Translations under genes and position numbers: made by a program
Shown: in pieces, positions 43,613 to 50,788 of the stretch
Numbering within the stretch: the first letter of the stretch is position 1
Layout of the letters: every line of letters starts with the position of its first letter
Assembly: GCA_046727175.1 (NCBI GenBank)
Contig: JBKPCD010000061.1
Coordinates: 1 to 59,660, forward strand
Source of the DNA: JBKPCD01 sp046727175
Lineage (GTDB): Bacteria; Acidobacteriota; Vicinamibacteria; Vicinamibacterales; 2-12-FULL-66-21
Direction: 5' to 3'
Length of the DNA: 59,660 nucleotides
The notes under the pieces: generated by a model
Seen by the model: only the letters and a program-made list of their open reading frames with translations
What the model was told of the DNA's origin: nothing
Databases searched by the model: none

Positions 43613-44644
43613 ATGACAACCATTGAAAAACGGGACCGCAGGCGGACCGATGGTCGGGATCGCATCGACGGGTATTTGCAACGCAGCGGGATGGCCGCTC
43701 AGTCGCCTCGTGTGGTCCCGTTGACTGGGGACGCATCCGACCGTCGGTATTTCCGAATCCTCATGCCAGACGAACCGCCCATCGTGCTGTCGCTGTACGC
43801 CGCGCCGTTCGAGTTCGAGAAACTCACGTTCGTCAACGTCGCACGGTTGTTCAGCGAGATGCCGGTGCCGATCCCCAAGGTCCTCGGTCACGCGGAGGAT
43901 CTCGGCGTGCTCGCGCTGGAAGATCTCGGCGATGTCACGCTACAGGCGCACCTCGGTGCGGCGCCGCTCGCGGAGCATGCCGCGCTCTATCGTCAGGCGG
44001 TCGCGCTGATCGCGACGCTGCAGCGGCGTGGTGGCGAGCTCGAGTCCACTGCGTACGTGCCCTACTCGATTGCGTTCGACGTGGAAAAGCTGACGTGGGA
44101 GCTCGACTTCTTTATCAAGCACTTCATCGAAGCGTACCGCGGCGTCGTGATCCCGCCGCCGGCGCGCGACGCACTCCAGGCTGAGTTCGCGACGATGATC
44201 GAAGCGCTCGCATCAGAACCGCGCGTGCTGTGTCACCGCGATTACCACAGCCGCAATCTGATGCTGCACGACGGCCAGCTATACCTGATCGATTTTCAGG
44301 ATGCCCGCATGGGACCGGATACGTACGACCTCGTCTCGCTGCTGCGTGATTCGTACGTGGACCTGCCCGAGCGGACCGTCGACGATCTGATCGCGTACTT
44401 TCTCGCGCTCAAGGGGTTGACCGGCACCCAGCGGGAGTTCCGGGCGCGATTCGACCTGATGGCGCTGCAGCGTAACCTCAAAGCGCTCGGCACGTTCGGC
44501 TATCAGACCACCGGCCGGCGCAATCCGGTCTACATTCAGTACATCCCGCGAACGCTCCGCTACGTCCGCGACAATCTCGGAAACCTGACACAGTTCGGTC
44601 GCCTCCGCGAGATCCTGGCCGCGCATGTCGAGGAGTTCAGATAG
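43613..44644 (+). CDS. AmgK-like aminoglycoside-phosphotransferase-fold sugar kinase
   Basis: 343 residues with the APH fold. VPLTGDASDRRYFRI is the nucleotide loop, VLALEDLGDVTLQ the hinge, LCHRDYHSRNLML the catalytic loop (Asp and Asn), and LIDFQDARMGPDTYDLVSLLRD the metal Asp motif. This is the pattern of AmgK, the anomeric kinase for MurNAc and GlcNAc, and it follows the MurU-like gene by 175 bases. ATG 43613 lacks a ribosome site; TACAAA ends 8 bases upstream, so leaderless expression is possible. Confidence 0.85.
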   Translation: MTTIEKRDRRRTDGRDRIDGYLQRSGMAAQSPRVVPLTGDASDRRYFRILMPDEPPIVLSLYAAPFEFEKLTFVNVARLFSEMPVPIPKVLGHAEDLGVLALEDLGDVTLQAHLGAAPLAEHAALYRQAVALIATLQRRGGELESTAYVPYSIAFDVEKLTWELDFFIKHFIEAYRGVVIPPPARDALQAEFATMIEALASEPRVLCHRDYHSRNLMLHDGQLYLIDFQDARMGPDTYDLVSLLRDSYVDLPERTVDDLIAYFLALKGLTGTQREFRARFDLMALQRNLKALGTFGYQTTGRRNPVYIQYIPRTLRYVRDNLGNLTQFGRLREILAAHVEEFR

Positions 44645-44823
44645 GAACGCGCAGCGGCAGCAGTGGATCGACGGGCAATTCCCACGCATCTATGTGTCCT
44701 GGCCCTCCGCGTGCCTCTGCGTTGGAAGTCTGCTGACGTTCGAAGTGCCCCAGGACGCTCGGATTGGCTGAGGGCCGCGTGGTACAATGAGCGGTTGCGA
44801 TTTGCCGCAACTCGCTCATATCC

Positions 44824-45663
44824 ATGCAGTTCGGGATTTCTACGCACCTCTATCACGACCAGCGACTCGAGCAGGGGCACCTCGCCGAAGTGGCGTCGTC
44901 CGGCTTCGAGGCGATCGAGCTCTTCGCGACGCGGAGTCACTTCGACTACCGCGACGAATCGGCAATCGAGCGGCTCGCCGAATGGCTGGCAGCGACGGGG
45001 CTTCGGCTCCACAGCGTTCACGCGCCAATCACGGACGTCTTCGGCAAGGCCGGATGGGCGGCCACGTTCTCGAATGCGGTTGTCGACGGGCCTCGTCGCA
45101 CGGCGGCGGTGCAGGAGACGGCTGCGGCCCTGAACCTGGCTCGACGGATTCCATATCGCGTGCTCGTCCTCCACCTCGGGACGCCGGCGACCAAGAACAA
45201 TCCGGGCGACAACAACAAAGCGGCGGCCGTTCGCAGCCTCGGTGAGATCTGCCGGGTTGCCGAGCCGCTCGGCGTGCGGATCGCCCTCGAGGTGATTCCG
45301 AATCGGCTCTCTGACGCCTCGTCTCTCGTTTCGCTGATCGAAGGCGAGATCGACTGCAGCCAGGCCGGAATCTGCCTCGATTTCGGTCACGCGCACCTGA
45401 TGGGAGATGTGCCGGACGCAGTGGAGACCGCCGCCGAGCATCTGATCACGACGCACGTGCACGACAATCATGGCCGCGACGACGAGCACCTGGCGCCGTA
45501 TCACGGCAGCATCGACTGGGATTCCGCGCTCATCACGATGCAGAAGATTGGCTACGCCGGGACGTACATGATGGAGCTCGCGAACACGGACACGCCGGGC
45601 GAGGTCCTTCAGGCCGCCAAGCGCGCGCGCGAGCGATTCGAACACACCCTGGCACATTCATGA
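44824..45663 (+). CDS. sugar phosphate isomerase/epimerase family protein
   Basis: 279 residues of the xylose-isomerase-like TIM barrel. The N-terminal strand FGISTHLYHDQRL, the metal Glu of IALEVIPNRLS, Asp and His of ICLDFGHAHL, His of TTHVHDNHGRDDEH, and the final Glu of YMMELANTD are the metal-site segments. Members isomerise or epimerise sugars or inositols in the cytoplasm; the substrate is unknown. A TACAAT box at 44785-44790 gives a leader of about 25-30 bases. Its TGA overlaps the ATG of asnS as ATGA. Confidence 0.85.
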   Translation: MQFGISTHLYHDQRLEQGHLAEVASSGFEAIELFATRSHFDYRDESAIERLAEWLAATGLRLHSVHAPITDVFGKAGWAATFSNAVVDGPRRTAAVQETAAALNLARRIPYRVLVLHLGTPATKNNPGDNNKAAAVRSLGEICRVAEPLGVRIALEVIPNRLSDASSLVSLIEGEIDCSQAGICLDFGHAHLMGDVPDAVETAAEHLITTHVHDNHGRDDEHLAPYHGSIDWDSALITMQKIGYAGTYMMELANTDTPGEVLQAAKRARERFEHTLAHS

Positions 45664-46952
45664 ACGCGTACATCGAAGACATCGCCCGCTACGAAGGTCA
45701 GGCGGTCACGCTGCGAGGCTGGCTCCACAACCGACGATCGAGCGGCAAGATTCACTTCCTCACGGTCCGCGACGGGACGGGCTTCATCCAGTGCGTCATG
45801 TCGAAGAAGGCCGTCGGCGACGACGTGTTCCAGACGGCCGATCACCTGTCGCAGGAAAGCGCCGTCGTCGTGCATGGGAGCGTCCGTGCGGACGCGCGTG
45901 CGCCGGGCGGCTACGAGATCGACGTGAGCGGATTCGAGCTCGTGGCGGAATCGCATAACTACCCGATCACGCCCAAGGAACATGGCGTGGACTATCTGCT
46001 CGACCGCCGGCATCTGTGGATTCGATCGGCGCGCCAGCAGGCGATCCTGCGCGTCCGCCACGAGGTCATCAATGCCGTGCGCGACTTCTTCAACTCGCGC
46101 GGGTTCATCCTCGCCGACACGCCAATCTTCACTCCGGCGGCATGCGAAGGGACGACGACGCTCTTTCCGGTGCAGTATTTCGAGGACACGACCGCGTATC
46201 TGACGCAGAGCGGTCAGCTGTACAACGAGGCGAACGCGATGGCGCTCGGCCGCGTGTACTGCTTCGGACCGACGTTCCGCGCAGAGAAGTCGAAGACCCG
46301 GCGCCACCTGACGGAGTTCTGGATGGTGGAGCCGGAAATGGTATATGCGACGCTCAACGATGTCATGGAGCTGGCCGAAGGCCTTGTCGTCTCGGTCGTG
46401 GGCCGCGTCCTCGAGCGCCGCGCGACGGAGCTGAAGACGCTCGAACGCGACACGAGCAAGCTGGAGCTCGTCAAGCCGCCGTTTCCACGAATCTCGTACG
46501 ATGAGGCGACGAAGCTTCTGAAGGAGAAGGGCCTGCCGTTCGAGTGGGGCAGCGACTTCGGCGCGCCCGACGAGACGGCGCTCTCGGAAGAGTTCGATCG
46601 GCCGATTTGCGTGTACGGGTACCCATCGGCCATCAAGGCGTTCTACATGAAACCGGATCAGCGGCGCCCGGAGGTGTCGCTGTCGGTCGACGTCCTCGCT
46701 CCAGAAGGGTACGGCGAGATCATCGGCGGCGGCGAGCGACTCGACGACTACGAGCTGCTGCTGCAGCGGATCCACGAGCACAACCTGCCGCAGGAGGCGT
46801 TCGAGTGGTACCTCGACCTCCGCCGTTACGGCAGCGTGCCGCACGGTGGGTTTGGCATGGGCATGGAGCGCGTGATCAGCTGGCTCTGCGGGCTCGACCA
46901 CTTGCGGGAAGCGATTCCGTACCCCCGGATGCTGTACCGCATTTACCCGTAG
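45660..46952 (+). CDS. asnS: asparaginyl-tRNA synthetase
   Basis: 430 residues of class IIb. The OB-fold anticodon domain (about 1-110) has VTLRGWLHNRRSSGKIHFLTVRDGTGFIQCV. Catalytic motif 2 is FGPTFRAEKSKTRRHLTEFWMVEPEM and motif 3 GGFGMGMERVISWLCGLDHLREAIPYPR. The sequence TEFWMVEPEM separates it from aspartyl-tRNA synthetase. Length is standard for the short bacterial form. It starts inside the stop of the isomerase gene (ATGA), an unusual partner. Confidence 0.95.
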   Translation: MNAYIEDIARYEGQAVTLRGWLHNRRSSGKIHFLTVRDGTGFIQCVMSKKAVGDDVFQTADHLSQESAVVVHGSVRADARAPGGYEIDVSGFELVAESHNYPITPKEHGVDYLLDRRHLWIRSARQQAILRVRHEVINAVRDFFNSRGFILADTPIFTPAACEGTTTLFPVQYFEDTTAYLTQSGQLYNEANAMALGRVYCFGPTFRAEKSKTRRHLTEFWMVEPEMVYATLNDVMELAEGLVVSVVGRVLERRATELKTLERDTSKLELVKPPFPRISYDEATKLLKEKGLPFEWGSDFGAPDETALSEEFDRPICVYGYPSAIKAFYMKPDQRRPEVSLSVDVLAPEGYGEIIGGGERLDDYELLLQRIHEHNLPQEAFEWYLDLRRYGSVPHGGFGMGMERVISWLCGLDHLREAIPYPRMLYRIYP

Positions 46953-46967
46953 CGTCGGGGGAACATA

Positions 46968-47033
46968 ACAGGAGTCCAGGAGATCAGGAGAAAAACCATT
47001 GGTAGTGTCTCCTGGACTCCTGACCTCCTGTAA
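46968..47033. repeat. CAGGAGT word hairpin between asnS and rimO
   Basis: Two 24-base arms match at 20 of 24 positions as an inverted repeat around a 16-base loop. Each arm is an array of CAGGAGT/CAGGAGA words. No T run follows. Confidence 0.85.
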
Positions 47034-47065
47034 GACGGTTGGAGATTAGAGCGACTGTAGCTTCT

Positions 47066-48682
47066 ATGAAGATCGGTTTCGTCTCCCTCGGTTGCCCAAA
47101 GAACCTCGTCGATGGCGAGGTGATGCTGGGCATGGCTCGCGAAGCGGGGCACGAGCTCACGCGCGATGCGAGTGCGGCCGACGTGCTCATCGTGAATACG
47201 TGCGCGTTCATCGACAAAGCCAAACAGGAATCCATCGACGCGATTCTCGAGATGGCGGTCCACAAACGCGAGGGCAGCTGCTCCCGTTTGGTCGTCACGG
47301 GCTGCCTCGCCGAGCGCTATCGCGACGAGTTGAGAAAAGAGATTCCTGAAATCGACGTCGTGCTTGGAACGGGCGAGATACCGCAAGTGATCGATGCTAT
47401 CCATGGCAGTGACCGCGGCGCCGGTGGCTCGGTCGCTCGAGGGCTCGGTCGCTCGGAAGCTTCGGGTTCGGTGCACTTGGCGTCTGGAACCTCCGCGCTC
47501 AGACCGTTGCATTTCTTCAAAACCCGTTCGGATCTGTCTGGAACGGCAACATCCGCACCACGAAGGGCCGAGCCGCCGAACCACCGAGCCACCGGCTTTC
47601 GGCCGCCTGTCCGCGCTCCCGGCTCCCCGGTCCCAGGTCCCCGGTCGCCGGACTACATCTACGACGCCGACACTCCACGACTTCTCACGACCCCGCGTCA
47701 CTTCGCGTACGTCAAGGTCGCCGAAGGATGCAATTACACCTGCGCGTTCTGCATCATTCCCACCTTGCGAGGGCGCTATCGCAGCCGGTCGATCGAGTCG
47801 ATCGTGCGTGAAGCGCGCGCCCTCGTGGAACGCGGCGTCCGCGAGTTGCTGCTGATCTCGCAGGACACGACGTTCTACGGAATCGATCGTGGTGAGCGAG
47901 GCCAACTCGCGCGACTCTTGCGCGAGCTCAATACGATCGCCGGCCTCACCTGGATTCGCCTCCTGTATCTCTACCCGACGACGATCACCGACGACGTGCT
48001 CGACGCGATGGCGGAGTGCGAGAAAGTGTGTCGCTACATCGATCTGCCGCTGCAGCACGCATCATCGTCGGTGCTCGAACGGATGCGTCGGCCGGGTAAT
48101 CGCCGGATGTACGACCGGCTGCTGGCCCGCGCTCGCGAGCGCGTTTTCGGCGTCACGCTCCGGACGACGATGATTGTCGGGTTCCCGGGTGAAACCGAGG
48201 ACGACTTCGCGGAGCTCGAGCAGTTCGTCGAGGACACGCAGTTCGATCACCTTGGCGTGTTCACCTACTCGCACGAAGAGGGAACGCGCGCCTTTGCGCT
48301 CGAGGACGATGTGCCTGCGACCGTGAAGCGTCGGCGACGAAACGTGTTGATGGCGAATCAGAAGAAGATCGTCGCGCGAACGCATGCGGGGCTGCTGGGA
48401 AGAGAGGCGCCAGTCCTGATTGACGGTCCATCGCCGGAACATCCCCTCGTCCTGCAGGGTCGACTCGAGGGTCAGGCGCCCGACATCGACTCGGTCGTGT
48501 ACTTCACGGATTGCGACCCGGCGGCCTATCAGCCGGGCGAGCTCGTGAATACTCGGATCCTCCAGGCCCGAGGGTACGACCTGATCGGGACGCCTTGCAG
48601 CGGAGAGCCGCGGCGTCTTGAAGACGCCGCGCTGCGGTCTGCGTGCAGACGATGGTTAGGACCCGTGGCGCGGGGTCTTTAG
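47066..48682 (+). CDS. rimO: ribosomal protein S12 methylthiotransferase
   Basis: 538 residues. RimO adds a methylthio group to an Asp of S12 using two 4Fe-4S clusters. The MTTase domain (GFVSLGCPKNLVDGE, NTCAFIDKAKQES, VTGCLAERY) supplies three Cys; the radical-SAM motif CNYTCAFC is at about 222-229; the TRAM domain ends the fold. Typical length is about 440-460. The excess is an insert at residues 117-197 (47413-47655) just before DYIYDADTPRLL, made of word repeats, and a C-terminal tail (GEPRRLEDAALRSACRRW) encoded by a palindrome. The TAG stop lies in a GGGGTCTTTAGACC repeat. ATG 47066 starts the conserved part. Confidence 0.93.
   Translation: MKIGFVSLGCPKNLVDGEVMLGMAREAGHELTRDASAADVLIVNTCAFIDKAKQESIDAILEMAVHKREGSCSRLVVTGCLAERYRDELRKEIPEIDVVLGTGEIPQVIDAIHGSDRGAGGSVARGLGRSEASGSVHLASGTSALRPLHFFKTRSDLSGTATSAPRRAEPPNHRATGFRPPVRAPGSPVPGPRSPDYIYDADTPRLLTTPRHFAYVKVAEGCNYTCAFCIIPTLRGRYRSRSIESIVREARALVERGVRELLLISQDTTFYGIDRGERGQLARLLRELNTIAGLTWIRLLYLYPTTITDDVLDAMAECEKVCRYIDLPLQHASSSVLERMRRPGNRRMYDRLLARARERVFGVTLRTTMIVGFPGETEDDFAELEQFVEDTQFDHLGVFTYSHEEGTRAFALEDDVPATVKRRRRNVLMANQKKIVARTHAGLLGREAPVLIDGPSPEHPLVLQGRLEGQAPDIDSVVYFTDCDPAAYQPGELVNTRILQARGYDLIGTPCSGEPRRLEDAALRSACRRWLGPVARGL
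47413..47655. repeat. in-frame word-repeat insertion in rimO, with inverted arms
   Basis: About 243 bases. The left arm (CCGGTGGCTCGGTCGCTC and on, from 47421) and the complement of the right arm (around 47572-47600) match over about 28 bases with few mismatches. CGGCTCC-type heptamers follow. About 81 codons are added without a stop. Confidence 0.8.
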
Positions 48683-48711
48683 ACCTGTGGCACGGGGTCT
48701 TTAGAGCCCGC
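48609..48711. repeat. cluster of three GGGGTCTTTAGACC-like palindromes
   Basis: A near-perfect hairpin (CGCGGCGTCTT, AAGACGCCGCG; 48609-48631) inside the rimO end is followed by two more (about 48669-48686 and 48692-48711). They encode the rimO tail and its stop codon. Confidence 0.75.
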
Positions 48712-48738
48712 GAGCCGCCTCTCGTCCGTCCTCTATGT

Positions 48739-48744
48739 TATATT
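48739..48744 (+). promoter_or_regulatory. -10 box of the rimP-nusA-infB operon
   Basis: TATATT stands alone as an AT-rich hexamer between the palindrome cluster and the leader terminator. It would start a transcript near 48751 with a leader of about 50 bases up to the T tract. No convincing -35 is seen. Confidence 0.45.
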
Positions 48745-48775
48745 TAGGGACGGCAGCTTCGAGTAAGGTTACCCG

Positions 48776-48803
48776 AGTGGGCCTGTGCCCACTTTTTGTT
48801 TTT
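48776..48803 (+). terminator. leader terminator/attenuator before rimP
   Basis: AGTGGGC pairs with GCCCACT around CTGT, followed by TTTTTGTTTTT: a textbook intrinsic terminator at the head of the nusA operon. Autoregulation of nusA operons through leader termination is known in other bacteria. The annotated GTG 48785 lies within this hairpin. Confidence 0.8.
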
Positions 48804-49324
48804 CAGGGGTCGTTTTTACGCCGCGAACTGAGCAGCTGTCGGGTGTGAGATCTGCGGCCGAGCGCGTCGCCCGGGGGTACGGGCTCGAGATTTTCGACGT
48901 GCAGCTGCGCCGCGAGTCGATCGGGACCGTGCTCCGCGTGATCATCGACCGCCCGGACCGCGGCGGACCCGAAGCGCCCGAGGACGCGGTCGGGATCGAG
49001 GATTGTCAGCGCGTCAGCCAGGATCTGAGCGCGCTGCTCGACGTGGAGGAAGACGAGCTCGCGGAGGCAGCGCCGGGGCAGCATTACACGCTCGAGGTGT
49101 CGTCTCCAGGCCTCGATCGGCCGCTGCGGCACGAAGCCGATTATCGCCGGTTCACGGGACGGCTGGCGAAGGTGGTCACGACCGAGCCGCTGAATGGTCA
49201 GTCGGCGTTCTCGGGCCGCATCACCACCGTTGAGAACGGCGTGGTCGTGCTCGAGGAAGGGCGCAAGACGCACCGGATACCGGTCACGCTCATCAAGCGC
49301 GGCAATCTGGCTGTTGAATTCTGA
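48785..49324 (+). CDS. rimP: ribosome maturation factor RimP
   Basis: About 160-179 residues; RimP assists 30S subunit maturation. The conserved core runs from VRSAAERVARGYGLEIFDVQLRRESIGTVLRVIIDRP through IEDCQRVSQDLSALLDVEE and YTLEVSSPGLDRPLRHEADYRRFTGRLAKV to the C-terminal SH3-like domain. The start is uncertain: GTG 48785 is the only upstream start codon in frame but sits in the terminator hairpin, while GTG 48845 (VRSAAERV) would trim 20 non-conserved residues. Neither has a clear ribosome site. First gene of the conserved translation cluster; nusA follows after 152 bases. Confidence 0.9.
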   Translation: MPTFCFSGVVFTPRTEQLSGVRSAAERVARGYGLEIFDVQLRRESIGTVLRVIIDRPDRGGPEAPEDAVGIEDCQRVSQDLSALLDVEEDELAEAAPGQHYTLEVSSPGLDRPLRHEADYRRFTGRLAKVVTTEPLNGQSAFSGRITTVENGVVVLEEGRKTHRIPVTLIKRGNLAVEF

Positions 49325-49342
49325 GGCACCGAAGTCGGTGGC

Positions 49343-49472
49343 CGTTCGGAAGGTCCAGCCGGTGCTCGGTCGTTCGGTGCTCGGTAGCTCGCTCAGGCTG
49401 GAGTCGGCCGCGGGATTCAGGAATTCGAGGGATTTGAGGATCAGGGAAACAAGATTAGGGATTAGGGAATTC
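49343..49472. repeat. two word arrays between rimP and nusA
   Basis: CGGTGCT, CGGTCGTT, CGGTGCT, CGGTAGCT (about 49359-49390) is followed by AGGGATT, AGGATC, AGGGAAA, TAGGGAT, TAGGGAA words (about 49427-49470). The second abuts the nusA start and leaves it without a Shine-Dalgarno site. Confidence 0.65.
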
Positions 49473-49476
49473 AGAA

Positions 49477-50781
49477 GTGGCAATCACCAATCCGTTGTTG
49501 CAGCAGATCGACGCCATCGCGAAGGAGAAGGGCGTCGAGCCGGAGATCATCATCGGCGCCGTGCAGGACGCGCTCGAGGCGGCTGCCCGGAAGAAATACA
49601 AGGGCGAGGAGCTGAAGGCAAGATTCAACTCCGAGACCGGAGACTTCGATCTGTTCACGGTGAAGAAAATCGTCGAGGACGTCACCGATCCGGCGACTCA
49701 GTTCTCGCTGGACGAAGCGCGGCAGATGTACGGCGACGAAGCGGAAGTGGACATGGAGATCGAGTTCCCGCGCGACAAAGGGGACCTCGGGCGCATCGCC
49801 GCGCAGACGGCAAAGCAGGTGATCTTCCAGAAGGTCCGCGAAGCCGAACGCGAGAACGTCTACGCCGAGTACAGCCAGCGCATCGGCGAAGTCGTGAGCG
49901 GAATGGTGAAGCGCTTCGAGAACGGCGACATCATCGTCGAGCTGGGCCGCGTGGAAGCGCAGCTCCCGCGGAAGGAGCAGTCGCGCGCCGAGAACTACAC
50001 CGTCGGCGATCGCGTGCGCGCGGTCATCCGCGGCGTGAATCGCAGCGCAAAAGGACCGCAGATCGTCCTGTCACGTACGGATCCGGCGCTGCTCATCAAG
50101 CTGTTCGAGCAGGAAGTTCCGGAGATCTACGACGCGACCGTCATGATTCGCGGTGCCGTTCGCGAAGCCGGGGATCGCGCAAAAGTTGCCGTGTATTCCC
50201 GCGAGCGTGACGTCGATCCCGTGGGCGCATGCGTTGGCATGAAGGGCACCCGCGTCCAGTCGATCATTCGCGAGCTTCGCGGTGAGAAGATTGACATCGT
50301 CGAATGGTCCGAAGATCCGATCGTATTCGTGACGAACGCTATCAGCCCCGCGAAGGTCCAGCGCGTTTCAGTCGTTGACGATGCCGAGAAGGTGATGGAG
50401 GTAATCGTCGAGGACAGGCAGCTGTCGCTCGCGATCGGCAAGAAGGGACAGAACGTCCGGCTTGCCGCCAAGCTGACGGGTTGGAAGATCGACATCAAGA
50501 GCGAGGAAGAAAAGCGGCGGGAAGTCGAGGCATTGCTCGGCGAGCTCGAGCAGCCGCAGGAACAGGCGGCAACAGAAGACGCCGAGGGCACGGCGGAGAT
50601 CGCCGCTGCGGAGGAGCCAGCCGAGGCATCGTCTGAGGCACCCGAGGCGATTGAGGAAGCTGCAGGCGAGCCGGGTCCACAAGCTGCTGCACGGGACGCA
50701 ACGCCAGAACAGGCCGCAGCCCCAGAAGAGGCCGTCGCGGCAATGGAGACGGAAGCGGCAGAAACCAAAGAAGGTTCGTAG
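49477..50781 (+). CDS. nusA: transcription termination/antitermination factor NusA
   Basis: 434 residues. N-terminal RNA-polymerase-binding domain (1-125), S1 domain (about 130-200, GEVVSGMVKRFENGDIIVELG), and two KH domains (VGACVGMKGTRVQSIIRELRGEKIDIV; LSLAIGKKGQNVRLAAKLTGWKIDI). The last 60 residues are an Ala/Glu/Pro-rich acidic tail, not the AR repeats of gamma-proteobacteria. Start GTG 49477. NusA controls pausing and termination, and the terminator before rimP is its likely own target. Confidence 0.96.
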   Translation: MAITNPLLQQIDAIAKEKGVEPEIIIGAVQDALEAAARKKYKGEELKARFNSETGDFDLFTVKKIVEDVTDPATQFSLDEARQMYGDEAEVDMEIEFPRDKGDLGRIAAQTAKQVIFQKVREAERENVYAEYSQRIGEVVSGMVKRFENGDIIVELGRVEAQLPRKEQSRAENYTVGDRVRAVIRGVNRSAKGPQIVLSRTDPALLIKLFEQEVPEIYDATVMIRGAVREAGDRAKVAVYSRERDVDPVGACVGMKGTRVQSIIRELRGEKIDIVEWSEDPIVFVTNAISPAKVQRVSVVDDAEKVMEVIVEDRQLSLAIGKKGQNVRLAAKLTGWKIDIKSEEEKRREVEALLGELEQPQEQAATEDAEGTAEIAAAEEPAEASSEAPEAIEEAAGEPGPQAAARDATPEQAAAPEEAVAAMETEAAETKEGS

Positions 50782-50788
50782 AAACTGA

